This document shows, one piece after another, positions 23,933 through 31,804 of a DNA stretch of 62,236 nucleotides. Below the pieces are notes generated by a model. The model was not told where the DNA came from and made no database searches. It saw only the letters and a list, made by a program, of their open reading frames with translations. The stretch lies in the NCBI GenBank assembly GCA_035646535.1, contig DASRPD010000115.1:1-62236 (forward strand), read 5' to 3'. Made by a program: the position numbers and the translations under genes. Numbering within the stretch: the stretch's first letter is position 1; each line of letters starts with the position of its first letter. This stretch comes from DASRPD01 sp035646535. GTDB lineage: Bacteria; Actinomycetota; Acidimicrobiia; IMCC26256; JANYLB01.

Positions 23933-24335
23933 TCAGCGGCGGTGCAGGCGTCGGCCGGTGACGATGTCGGGAGTGATCGAGACGAAGTGCTCCGCGCTCG
24001 CCTCGGGGATCCACGTGTCGATCAACGTCGACTTGGCCTGTTCGATGACTGCCGGATCGCCGAGTTGGGCGGCCAATCCACGGACGAGCACGCTCCAACC
24101 CTCGCGACTCTGCGCGTCGAAGTCGTCGACCTCGAGCGCCACGACGGCGCCCGCCGCGGCCATCTCGAGCTTGGTACCCGGAACCGTCCGGAAGATGAGC
24201 CGATCGTCGATCATCACGACCCATACTGGAAGTACCGCGGGGATCGAGTCGACCGTGACGCCGATGCGGCCGAGCGACGCGCAGCAGTTCGACGCACTCC
24301 GATCGAGAGAGCTCCGCCAGCCCGTAGTCAGCCAT
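23933..24335 (-). pseudogene. Frameshifted pyridoxamine 5'-phosphate oxidase-family gene
   Basis: ATG 24335 opens a normal PPOX-family start (MADYGLAELSRSECVELLR), but the frame is lost after about 18 codons, near 24280. A second frame then continues ASLGRIGVTVDSIPAVLP, VMIDDRLIFRTVPGTKLEMA, ALEVDDFDAQSREGWSVLV and stops at 23933-23935. The intact relative at 31087-31536 shows the expected run (ECLHLLARATFGRVATTASA), from which I infer loss of about five bases. The second frame has no start codon until the GTG at 24217, which would omit the flavin-binding start. Such proteins are DosR-regulon members in mycobacteria. A sequencing error is possible. Confidence 0.72.
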
Positions 24336-24354
24336 GTCGAGTCACCTTACGGGC

Positions 24355-25701
24355 TCAGCGGTCGGTGCCGGCGAGGTTGTCCACGAACCAGTCGGCGGCA
24401 AGGCCCGCGACCGTCTCGAGCGCGCCCGGCTCTTCGAACAGATGGGTTGCCTCGGAGACGATCGCCAGTTGGTGAGGGCACCGCAAGCGAGACGCGGCCT
24501 CGCGATTGAGCCCCAACACGACGGAATCGGCGCCGCCCACGATCAGCAGCGTCGGGCAACGCACCGCGGCCAGCCTGGAGTTCGCGAGATCAGGACGACC
24601 ACCGCGCGAGACCACCGCGCGTACGTCGAGATCCGATTCCGCGGCGGTCCACAGCGCGGCGGCGGCACCCGTGCTCGCGCCGAAGTAGCCAACCGGCAGC
24701 GAACCGAGCACGGGATGGCGGGTGATCCATCGGGTCGCGGCCAACAGTCGGCTCGACAGGAGCTCCACGTCGAACACGAGCGAACGATCGACGGCCTCCC
24801 TCTCGCTGAGGAGGTCGAACAGCAAGGTCGCGATCCCCGCGTCGCGAAGCCGGCTCGCGACCATCTGATTGCGCGTGCTATGGCGGCTGCTGCCGCTGCC
24901 GTGTGCGAACACCACGACACCGCGAGGTGACGTCGGGATCCCCAACAGCCCGGGAAGCTCGACATCGTCAGCTTCGATGAGAACCTCAGTTGGTGTCGCG
25001 CCCGGCGCGACGCCCGCCGAGCCCGATTCGCCGGGTTGTTCGCGTGGCGCGTCGCTGTGCGTCTCGCGTGTTTCCGACGTCGCCTGCAGGAGTCGAACCA
25101 CCTCGGTGTCGTCGGTCGGGCGGAAGTCGTCGTAGAAATCTCCCAGGGCGCGGAAATCACGCGGGGTCGCGAGCGCGACGACCCGGTCCGCGGCTCGGCC
25201 GAGCGCGCTCACGGTATCGGGTGGAGCCACCGGCACCGCGAGCACGACGCGGGTGGCCCCTCGGGCGCGCGCCACGTCGATCGCGGCGCGGGCGGTGCCG
25301 CCGGTCGCGATGCCATCGTCGACGATGATCACCGTTCGACCAGCGAGAGAGAGAGACGCCGTGTCACCGCGGTAGCGACGGGTTCGTCGCTCGAGCTCGG
25401 CGCGTTCGCGCGTCTCCACCGTCCGGAGCTCGTCATCGGTGACGCCTGCTCGACGCATCAGGGAGGCGTCGAGGACGCGGGCACCGTCTTCACCGATGGC
25501 GCCCATCCCCAGCTCGGGCTGGAACGGGACTCCGATCTTGCGAACCAGCACGATGTCGAGCGGCGCGTCGAGTGCGCGCGCGACCTCTGCCGCTACCGGG
25601 ACGCCGCCGCGAGGCAAGCCCAAGACGATGGGGTTCTCTTCGTGGAGCCCGACAAGTCGCGCGCCCAGCCTGCGGCCGGCGTCAATACGATCGGTGAACA
25701 C
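24355..25701 (-). CDS. Phosphoribosyltransferase fused to a dienelactone-hydrolase-like alpha/beta hydrolase
   Basis: A 448-residue two-domain protein. Residues 1-220 form a type I phosphoribosyltransferase: VLGLPRGGVPVAAEVA and the PRPP loop VIIVDDGIATGGTARAA. Residues about 235-448 form an alpha/beta hydrolase: VVVFAHGSGSSRHS, the nucleophile elbow GYFGASTGAAAA (Ser), then PTLLIVGGADSVVL (Asp) and ATHLFEEPG (His). The same fusion exists in Mycobacterium tuberculosis as Rv0571c, a DosR-regulon gene, from memory. The physiological substrates are unknown. It is divergent from the UspA gene at 25887, and the shared gap carries two DosR-like boxes. Confidence 0.9.
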   Translation of the reverse strand: MFTDRIDAGRRLGARLVGLHEENPIVLGLPRGGVPVAAEVARALDAPLDIVLVRKIGVPFQPELGMGAIGEDGARVLDASLMRRAGVTDDELRTVETRERAELERRTRRYRGDTASLSLAGRTVIIVDDGIATGGTARAAIDVARARGATRVVLAVPVAPPDTVSALGRAADRVVALATPRDFRALGDFYDDFRPTDDTEVVRLLQATSETRETHSDAPREQPGESGSAGVAPGATPTEVLIEADDVELPGLLGIPTSPRGVVVFAHGSGSSRHSTRNQMVASRLRDAGIATLLFDLLSEREAVDRSLVFDVELLSSRLLAATRWITRHPVLGSLPVGYFGASTGAAAALWTAAESDLDVRAVVSRGGRPDLANSRLAAVRCPTLLIVGGADSVVLGLNREAASRLRCPHQLAIVSEATHLFEEPGALETVAGLAADWFVDNLAGTDR

Positions 25702-25753
25702 GGCACAATCCTGAGATCATCACTGCCATCGTGCCCGCGCGCGACCCTCGAGG

Positions 25754-25800
25754 CCAGGGGCAAAGGTCACCAGGGGACGCGCGGGGACGTTTGCCCCTGG
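25754..25800. promoter_or_regulatory. Two DosR/DevR-like boxes within an 11-bp perfect inverted repeat
   Basis: CCAGGGGCAAA (25754-25764) is repeated inverted as TTTGCCCCTGG (25790-25800). Inside lie two 14-mers of the DosR type: GGGACGTTTGCCCC at 25784-25797 and, on the other strand, GTGACCTTTGCCCC at 25757-25770, which agree at 12 of 14 positions. The site sits between two divergent genes whose relatives are DosR targets in mycobacteria. Confidence 0.65.
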
Positions 25801-25886
25801 CGCCCGGTGGCGTCGTACGTCAGGCTGACGATTCGACAGAGGGTCTCGATCCGACACGCGGCCTGAAGCGCAGGAGTGGGAGTTCC

Positions 25887-26678
25887 ATGCCCAAGATGTT
25901 CGTGGTACCCCTCGACAGATCGGAGCTCGCGGAGCGTGCTCTTCCCGTGGCGGCCGCGTTGGCCCGCCGATGGGACGCGCAGGTCCTACCGCTCATGGTC
26001 ACGACGGCAGGCGGGCGCGCCGACGCCGAGCACTACCTCCAGAGCGCCGCAGCAACACTCGGACCGATCGCGGCTGCCGAGCGCCTGGTGACGTCCGATC
26101 GCCCCGCCGAGGTCATTCTTGATGCCGGCCGTGATCTGGACTCCGTGGTGTGCATGACCACCCACGGGCGGGGCCGCCTCCGCTGGGCGGTGCTCGGCAG
26201 CGTGGCCGAGGCGGTGTTGGGGGCCAGTGAGAATCCCGTCGTTCTGGTCGGCCGCCGCTGTCCAGCCGACTGGCCGGGCACGGCGAGCGAGTTGCAGATC
26301 TGCTTCGACGGGACGCTCGGTTCCGAATACGTCATCGACACGGCGTGCGAATGGGCGCGCGCTCTCGGGTGCTCCGTGTCGATTGCCCGAGTGATCCATC
26401 CGCTGGATGTCGTTGATCCGCAGCGCCCCGAACACGATGCCGGCCCCGCCCGCGATCTGGTCCAGGAACGCGGGTTCGACCCGCGTCTTGACGTCATCCG
26501 GAGTCGCGATCCGGCGTTCGCGTTGGCGGATCTGGCCGTGGAGCACTCGGCTGCGCTCGTGGCGATGACGACCAGCGCGCGTGCGGGAGTCTCTCGGCTC
26601 GCGCTCGGCAGCATCACGATGGGTGTCGTCGGAATGGCGCCGTGCCCGCTGCTCGTGGTGCGCGGCTTTGCCGACTGA
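25887..26678 (+). CDS. Tandem UspA universal stress protein
   Basis: A 263-residue protein with two UspA domains. Domain 1 starts KMFVVPLDRSELAERALP and has the ATP-loop-like THGRGRLRWAVLGSVAEAV; domain 2 starts at about 140 (ELQICFDGTLGSEYVIDTA) and has TTSARAGVSRLALGSITMG. The glycine pattern of the canonical ATP loop is only partly kept, above all in domain 2. Tandem UspA proteins such as Rv2623 are hallmark dormancy proteins in mycobacteria. Two DosR-like boxes lie 90-130 bp upstream. ATG 25887 has GTGGGAG upstream. Confidence 0.88.
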   Translation: MPKMFVVPLDRSELAERALPVAAALARRWDAQVLPLMVTTAGGRADAEHYLQSAAATLGPIAAAERLVTSDRPAEVILDAGRDLDSVVCMTTHGRGRLRWAVLGSVAEAVLGASENPVVLVGRRCPADWPGTASELQICFDGTLGSEYVIDTACEWARALGCSVSIARVIHPLDVVDPQRPEHDAGPARDLVQERGFDPRLDVIRSRDPAFALADLAVEHSAALVAMTTSARAGVSRLALGSITMGVVGMAPCPLLVVRGFAD

Positions 26679-26700
26679 CGATCGACGCGGCGTCAGGTGC

Positions 26701-27639
26701 TCAGCGCGGCTTTCGCCCGCGCGTTCGGTCCAGGAGCTCGACCACGTCTTCCAGGTGCAGTTCGCCGACGACGCGCTGGTCCTCCACGACGGGTAGCCCT
26801 CCGTGGTGCTCCCCCAAGAGCGCGAGTAGATCCTCGTCGAGGCGATCGTGGACCGTCAGCATCTCGACCGACGATGGGTCGACGGGCCGCGATGGCATGC
26901 GCCGCACGGCGTCGCCGACAGTCAGTCCTTGGAGCCGGATATGGATGACCGTTGCGGCCTCCTCGGCCGAGGCACCGAGGTACACGAACACACCGATCAG
27001 TACGAACCACGGGTTGAACAGCACACCGAGCGCCACCAACGCCAGTGCGAAGCCGTGTCCGATACGAGCGGCCACGTGGGTCGCCCGCTCACGATCCCAC
27101 CGGCGCTCGAGCAGGGCCCGGAGAACCCGGCCGCCATCGAGAGGGAACGCCGGTACGAGGTTGAAGCCGGCGAGGACGAGGTTCAACCACATCAGCCGTG
27201 CCGGCCATCCGGGAGCGAGAAGGTCGGGGGGTAGGAGCTGATTCCCGAAGGCCACCGCGGTGAGTCCGGCGAGACCGGCCAGGCCGACGCTCGCGGCCGG
27301 CCCGGCGATGGCGATCGCGAGCTCGTCGGTCGGTACCTCCGGCATGCGCTCGAGCTTCGAGACCCCGCCGAGCGGGAACAGCATGATCTCGTGCACATCC
27401 GCCCCGCGGGTGCGCGCCACCAGGGAATGCGCGAACTCGTGGACCACGACGCAGGTGAAGATCGCGACCAGCCAGCCGATGCTCGCGGCGACGGTGGCGA
27501 CGCTCGGGTCGGGCGTCGCCAGCGCGAACAGGATGACGAGCGCGAGGAACGTGACGTGCACGCGAACCTCGATACCCGTGACCCGCGCTACGGGAAACGA
27601 CCAGCGATGCGGCGCGGTTCGAGAGCGTGAGTCGTTCAC
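26701..27639 (-). CDS. Site-2 protease (M50) with C-terminal CBS pair, Rv2625c-like
   Basis: A 312-residue integral membrane metalloprotease. It has about six membrane helices, the zinc motif HEFAH (FTCVVVHEFAHSLVA), the partner motif NLVPAFPLDGGRVLRA, and a C-terminal CBS-type region (VGDAVRRMPSRPVDPSS, GLPVVEDQRVVGELHLEDV). This matches the Rik1/SpoIVFB-like branch and, from memory, Rv2625c of the DosR regulon. It would cut a membrane-bound regulator or anti-sigma factor; the substrate is unknown. The start is GTG 27639. A DosR-like box lies 80 bp upstream at 27719-27732. It is convergent to the UspA gene, with 22 bp between stops. Confidence 0.9.
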   Translation of the reverse strand: MNDSRSRTAPHRWSFPVARVTGIEVRVHVTFLALVILFALATPDPSVATVAASIGWLVAIFTCVVVHEFAHSLVARTRGADVHEIMLFPLGGVSKLERMPEVPTDELAIAIAGPAASVGLAGLAGLTAVAFGNQLLPPDLLAPGWPARLMWLNLVLAGFNLVPAFPLDGGRVLRALLERRWDRERATHVAARIGHGFALALVALGVLFNPWFVLIGVFVYLGASAEEAATVIHIRLQGLTVGDAVRRMPSRPVDPSSVEMLTVHDRLDEDLLALLGEHHGGLPVVEDQRVVGELHLEDVVELLDRTRGRKPR

Positions 27640-27718
27640 GATTGCCGAGCCACGCGGCCGACCGAGTCCGGAGTAGTCCGCACGGCCCGATGCTCGTCGT
27701 CCGAACCGGTGACCGGAA

Positions 27719-27732
27719 GGGCCGAAGGACCT
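27719..27732. promoter_or_regulatory. DosR/DevR-like box upstream of the site-2 protease gene
   Basis: GGGCCGAAGGACCT reads AGGTCCTTCGGCCC on the minus strand and agrees at about 10 of 14 positions with the local pattern GGGACnTTTGCCCC. It lies 80 bp upstream of the protease start, a normal promoter distance. Confidence 0.45.
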
Positions 27733-27768
27733 CGGGACCCGGAGCCCGGAGCGCAGAACCCCGTGGTT

Positions 27769-28422
27769 CTACCCTTCGAGCGTGCGCCGCCGCCGTTCCG
27801 ACCGGCGAGTTGCGAACACCGCGGCTTCGGTACGTCGATGCATCCCCAGCTTGGCGAGCACATTCGAGACGTAGTTCTTCACGGTCTTCTCGGCCAGGAA
27901 CATCCGCTCGCCGATCTGGCGGTTCGTCAGACCGTCGGCGATGAGGTCGAGGATCCGACGTTCCTGCGGCGTGAGGCCGGCCAGCTCGTCGTCTTCGGGT
28001 TCGTGACGGAGACGTTCCATCACCTTCGCAGTCACCGCCGGGTCCAGCAGTGACTCGCCACGCGCCACGCGACGGATCGCGTCGACGAGGTCGTTCCCGC
28101 GCACCTGCTTGAGAATGAACCCCGCCGCTCCCGCCATGATTGCCGCGAACAGGGCCTCATCGTCCGCGTAGGAGGTGAGCATCAGACAGGCGATCTCCGG
28201 GTGACGAGACCGGATCTCCCGGCAGACCTCGACGCCATCGCCGTCGGGAAGACGGACATCGAGCACGGCAACGTCGGGCGCGGTCGGCGGGATCCGGTCC
28301 AGTGCCAGCGCCGCGGTGTCGGCATCACCGACGACCATGATGTCGTCCTCGCTCTCGAGCAGCTCGCGGAGACCACGCCGCACGACCTCGTGATCATCGA
28401 GCAGGAACACCCGTACCGGCAT
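27769..28422 (-). CDS. devR: DevR/DosR-type LuxR-family response regulator
   Basis: A 217-residue response regulator. The receiver domain has DDHEVVRRGL and the phosphoacceptor Asp55 in VAVLDVRLPDGDG, with a late Lys in GFILKQV. The LuxR-type HTH has LTPQERRILDLIADGLTNRQIG and the recognition helix EKTVKNYVSNVLAKLGM, followed by RRTEAAVFATR; from memory this is nearly the same as the recognition region of M. tuberculosis DosR. That supports recognition of the same palindromic box, and such boxes occur around this cluster. The kinase gene at 28476 is divergent, 53 bp away, rather than downstream as in mycobacteria. Confidence 0.92.
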   Translation of the reverse strand: MPVRVFLLDDHEVVRRGLRELLESEDDIMVVGDADTAALALDRIPPTAPDVAVLDVRLPDGDGVEVCREIRSRHPEIACLMLTSYADDEALFAAIMAGAAGFILKQVRGNDLVDAIRRVARGESLLDPAVTAKVMERLRHEPEDDELAGLTPQERRILDLIADGLTNRQIGERMFLAEKTVKNYVSNVLAKLGMHRRTEAAVFATRRSERRRRTLEG

Positions 28423-28475
28423 TGCACCATTCTGCCCCGGGGCGGGGCTGACCCGCGGGAACGCGTCGCGGTACC

Positions 28476-29624
28476 GTGATGAGCGTGTCGTATGACGTCG
28501 TAGGGCCGCGCCGTTTGCGGCAGCTCCTCGACGCGGTCATCGCCGTGGGTTCGGGTCTCGAGCTGTCGACCCTGCTCGAGCGCATCACGTGGCTGGCCAC
28601 CCAGCTCGTCGATGCGCGCTACGGCGCCCTTGGCGTGCTCGACGGTCAGAGGACCGGGCTCACCGAGTTCGTCACGGTGGGCATCGACGACGAGACCCGC
28701 GCTGATATCGGAGACACGCCCAGTGGTCGGGGGATCCTGGGTCTGCTCATCGATGAGCCCAAGCCGATCCGGCTGCGCGATCTCAGCACCCATCCGCACA
28801 GCTCAGGGTTCCCGCCCCATCATCCCGAGATGCGTTCGTTTCTCGGCGTCCCGATACGCGTCCGTGACGAGGTCTTCGGCAACCTGTACCTCACAGAGAA
28901 ACAGGGTGCCGACGAGTTCAGCAGCGTCGACGAGGAGCTGGTCGTCGGATTGGCGGCAGCCGCCGGTGTTGCGATCGAGAAGGCCCGCCTCGCGGAGCGT
29001 GTCTCCGACCTCCTCGTCTTGGAAGACCGCGAGCGGATCGCCCGCGATCTGCACGACACCGTCATTCAGCGGCTCTTTGCCACAGGCCTGTCGCTCCAGG
29101 GAACGGCTCTGCTCGTACGGTCCGACCCCGACGCGGCGACGGCGCGGATCGAGGCCGCGGTCGACGAGCTCGACCTGACCGTCAAGCACATCCGGTCCGT
29201 GATCTTCGCGCTCGAGGAGACCAGGCTCGGTGGTCAGGGGATCCGCGACGAGGTCCTTTCGCTGTGCCGCGAGGCTGTGGGAGCTCTGGGCTTCGACCCC
29301 CGAGTCTTCTTCGACGGCCCGATCGAAACCTCGATCAGCCACGCGGTCGAGCCCGAGCTCCTCGCGACGCTGCAGGAGGCGCTGAGCAACGTCGCCCGTC
29401 ATGCCGGAGCCACCCAGGTCGAGGTGGACGTGATCGTCGACGCCGGTGAGCTGCTGTTGCGGGTCGTCGACGATGGCATCGGTCCCCCCTCGCAGACGAG
29501 TGAAGAGGGCCACGGCCTCGCCAACATGGCGAGGCGGGCCTCGGACCTCCGGGGTCGTTTCGACTTCCGCTCGGGCGCGTCCTCGGGTTCGATCCTCGAG
29601 TGGCGCGTCCCCGGCTCGGGTTGA
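28476..29624 (+). CDS. DevS/DosT-like GAF-domain sensor histidine kinase
   Basis: A 382-residue kinase with one GAF domain (about 40-175), a HisKA_3 dimerisation domain and a HATPase_c domain. The GAF part has STHPHSSGFPPHHPEMRS then FLGVPIRVRDEVFGNLYLTEK; in mycobacterial DevS the haem-binding histidine lies in the corresponding PPxHPPM region, so haem binding and O2/NO sensing are plausible. The phosphorylated His is in RIARDLHDTVIQRLFATGL. The ATP-binding domain has EALSNVARHAGA, VVDDGIG and GHGLANMARRA. DevS has two GAF domains; here there is one. GTG 28476 and ATG 28479 are both possible starts. It probably phosphorylates the divergent DevR. Confidence 0.88.
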   Translation: MMSVSYDVVGPRRLRQLLDAVIAVGSGLELSTLLERITWLATQLVDARYGALGVLDGQRTGLTEFVTVGIDDETRADIGDTPSGRGILGLLIDEPKPIRLRDLSTHPHSSGFPPHHPEMRSFLGVPIRVRDEVFGNLYLTEKQGADEFSSVDEELVVGLAAAAGVAIEKARLAERVSDLLVLEDRERIARDLHDTVIQRLFATGLSLQGTALLVRSDPDAATARIEAAVDELDLTVKHIRSVIFALEETRLGGQGIRDEVLSLCREAVGALGFDPRVFFDGPIETSISHAVEPELLATLQEALSNVARHAGATQVEVDVIVDAGELLLRVVDDGIGPPSQTSEEGHGLANMARRASDLRGRFDFRSGASSGSILEWRVPGSG

Positions 29625-29632
29625 GCCCGATG

Positions 29633-31090
29633 TCAGGGGTTCGGGGAGTGGAGGTACGAAAGCGCGTCTTGCAACACCATTGAACGGTCTCGGTTCGTGT
29701 CGATCGACCGTGCCGATAGCCACGGAGCGTCGTGGTCGGCCATCCGAACCGCGACGCCGGCCGATGCGTCGGACGCGTCGTCGCCCGCCGAGGCGCGCGC
29801 TCGGATTCGAGCCGCCGCGACCTCGAAGGGCGCGGTGCAGCGGATCTCCGCGTGGTCGGAGAAGGTCTCCGCGGCTGCGACGCGCGCCGCGTCGCGCCGG
29901 CGGGCATCCGTGAACGAGGCGTCGATCACCACCGATTCGCCCATCCCGAGCGCGATGCCGGCCCGCCGGAACAGCTCGTGGTAGGTCTTCGAGGTCGTGT
30001 CCGGCTCGTAGATCCCCTCCTCGAACGCGGCCGCCGTGAGCTCGGTGGACGCGAGGCCGGCGAGCTCCTTGCGAACGTGGTCGGACCGAAGGACCACGGC
30101 GTCGAGGGCGTCCGCGATCTCCGCCGCGAGGGTTGACTTGCCCGTGCCCGGGAGCCCGCCGACCACGACGAGGCGGACCCGGCCCTCCAGCAGATGCGCG
30201 TGCGCGAGCGCCAGCGCGCTCGATGCCTCGGCGGCAGCCCCGGCGGCGCCCTGCTCGGCGCGGATGGCCGCGACCTTGGCTCGCACCTGGGCGCGGTACG
30301 CGATGTGGTGGTGGGCCAACGAAGGGGGCCAGGCGTCATTGGCGTGTTGGCGGTACGCCTCGAGGAACCGGCCCGCGAGATCGCGGCGGCCCAGCCGGTC
30401 GAGGTCCATCGCGAGGAACGCGACGTCGGCGAGCCCGTCACCGAGGCGCAGCTCGTCGTCGAACTCGATGCAGTCCAACACGCGTGGGCCGTCGTCGAGG
30501 CAGAAGATGTCTTCGGCGAGGAGGTCGCCATGACCGTCACACGCCCGGCCGTGGGCAATCCGATCGGCGAACAGTGCATCGCGGCCGTCGAGATAGCGGC
30601 TCGCGAGCCCGTGGACCATCGCGACCTCGTCCTCACGGAGGCACTGACCGGTGAAGCGCAGCATTTCAGTGGTGTTCGCGCCCCACCGGGCCGCGGTCGC
30701 GACGGCGCCGGCGGCTCGATCCGCGGCGGGACTGCGCGTCGCGGCGGCGTGGAATGCCGCGAGCAGGCGCGCGAGCTGTCCAAGCTGATCGTTGACGTCA
30801 GCGCCGTGGGTGACGAGCCGTGAGAGTCGCCGATCAGCCGGCATGCGCCGCATCACGACGATGTGCTCGCAGACCTCCCCGTCGGGATCGAGCATGTCCG
30901 CGACGCCCAAGTACACGTCCGGGGAGAGTCGGCGGTTCAGCTCGACCTCGCGATGGCAGGCAGCCTCGCGCGCGGCACGTGAGCTGAAGTCCAAGAACCC
31001 GAGATCGACGGACTTCTTCACCTTGTACGCACGGTCTCCGAAGAAGAACACCACCGCCGAATGGGTCTCGGTGACGGCGGCGTCGGTCAC
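29633..31090 (-). CDS. Aminoglycoside-phosphotransferase-like / P-loop kinase fusion, Rv2004c-like
   Basis: A 485-residue fusion. The N-terminal half is a kinase-like (APH) domain: FFGDRAYKVKKSVDLGFLDF, then ACDGHGDLLAEDIFCL (catalytic HGD) and DCIEFDDELRLGDGLAD. The C-terminal half is a P-loop kinase: VVVGGLPGTGKSTLAAEIAD, LRSDHVRKELAG and VVIDASFTDARRRDAA, as in gluconate/zeta-type kinases. From memory, Rv2004c of the DosR regulon has this architecture. Substrates are unknown. I start it at GTG 31090, which overlaps the stop of the PPOX gene as GTGA, so it should be translated from the same message; a much longer frame exists but lacks similarity. Confidence 0.88.
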   Translation of the reverse strand: MTDAAVTETHSAVVFFFGDRAYKVKKSVDLGFLDFSSRAAREAACHREVELNRRLSPDVYLGVADMLDPDGEVCEHIVVMRRMPADRRLSRLVTHGADVNDQLGQLARLLAAFHAAATRSPAADRAAGAVATAARWGANTTEMLRFTGQCLREDEVAMVHGLASRYLDGRDALFADRIAHGRACDGHGDLLAEDIFCLDDGPRVLDCIEFDDELRLGDGLADVAFLAMDLDRLGRRDLAGRFLEAYRQHANDAWPPSLAHHHIAYRAQVRAKVAAIRAEQGAAGAAAEASSALALAHAHLLEGRVRLVVVGGLPGTGKSTLAAEIADALDAVVLRSDHVRKELAGLASTELTAAAFEEGIYEPDTTSKTYHELFRRAGIALGMGESVVIDASFTDARRRDAARVAAAETFSDHAEIRCTAPFEVAAARIRARASAGDDASDASAGVAVRMADHDAPWLSARSIDTNRDRSMVLQDALSYLHSPNP

Positions 31091-31536
31091 GGTGACGTCC
31101 GTGCCTTGATCACCTGCTCGCCACCACTGCCGGGAAGGATCCTCCGCCCGGAGATCACCGCGGTCGAGATGGCCATCACGCAGCCGTCGCCGCGAGGTGC
31201 CCAACGGCGCACGGGCGCGTGCTGGAGCTGGGTGAGCTGCTCCGGGTCGGTCACCTCTCGGGCGATTCCGGTCACGACGACACTCCAACCGGCGTGGTAT
31301 ATGGAGTCGAGCTCGTCCGCTTCGAATGCTACGACGGCGTTGCGTGCGGCGGCGTCGAGCTTGGCCCCCTCACCCGTACGGATGATGATCGTGTCGCCGT
31401 CCAGGCAATAGTTGACCGGAAGGATCGTCGGGAGCGCGCTGGCGGTCGTAGCGACTCTGCCGAATGTGGCGCGAGCGAGCAGGTGGAGGCATTCCGTGCG
31501 GTCCAGCACTTCCAGTCCGTTTCGGTCGAGCTCCAC
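31087..31536 (-). CDS. Pyridoxamine 5'-phosphate oxidase-family flavoprotein
   Basis: A 149-residue split-barrel protein. ECLHLLARATFGRVATTASA, PVNYCLDGDTIIIRTGEG, KLDAAARNAVVAFEADE and GWSVVVTGIAREV follow the PPOX/flavin-reductase pattern. It probably binds FMN or F420 and has a redox or nitroreductase-like role; this is family knowledge only. Its stop overlaps the start of the downstream kinase (GTGA). Two DosR-like boxes lie 37-80 bp upstream. It is the intact relative of the frameshifted gene at 23933-24335. Confidence 0.87.
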   Translation of the reverse strand: MELDRNGLEVLDRTECLHLLARATFGRVATTASALPTILPVNYCLDGDTIIIRTGEGAKLDAAARNAVVAFEADELDSIYHAGWSVVVTGIAREVTDPEQLTQLQHAPVRRWAPRGDGCVMAISTAVISGRRILPGSGGEQVIKARTSP

Positions 31537-31572
31537 GGCCGAAATGGTCGGTCGTCCTCCCGTTGTGCGACA

Positions 31573-31616
31573 GGGTCCAACGTCCCAATTCGTTGCCGGC
31601 CGATGACCTTCGGCCC
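31573..31616. promoter_or_regulatory. Two DosR/DevR-like boxes between the PPOX and PEP-synthase operons
   Basis: GGGTCCAACGTCCC (31573-31586), read on the minus strand as GGGACGTTGGACCC, matches 12 of 14 positions of the box at 25784. ATGACCTTCGGCCC (31603-31616) matches about 11 of 14. They lie between a minus-strand operon starting at 31536 and a plus-strand operon starting at 31709, so they could serve both. Confidence 0.6.
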
Positions 31617-31708
31617 TGCTCGCGCCGATCGGAACGGCTCATGCTCTGATCGTGTCCGAGAGATGGCGAGCCTCGGCTGACGCGCGGACGAGAGAGAAGA
31701 GATACGAG

Positions 31709-31804
31709 ATGAGCGATGTACGAGCGACCGCCGGGCCGCCGGCCGACGCGATCACCCGAACCTGGAGCGAGTACCAGGTCGCCACGTCGGGTACGAACCC
31801 GTGA
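31709..31804 (+). CDS. Small ORF (31 residues) coupled to the PEP synthase gene
   Basis: ATG 31709 opens a 31-codon frame (MSDVRATAGPPADAITRTW, then SEYQVATSGTNP) whose TGA stop at 31802-31804 overlaps the GTG start of ppsA as GTGA. A purine-rich AGAGAAGAG lies about 9 bases before the ATG. I recognise no family. The overlap and ribosome site suggest a translated leader peptide or small subunit, but it could be chance in high-GC DNA. Confidence 0.42.
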   Translation: MSDVRATAGPPADAITRTWSEYQVATSGTNP

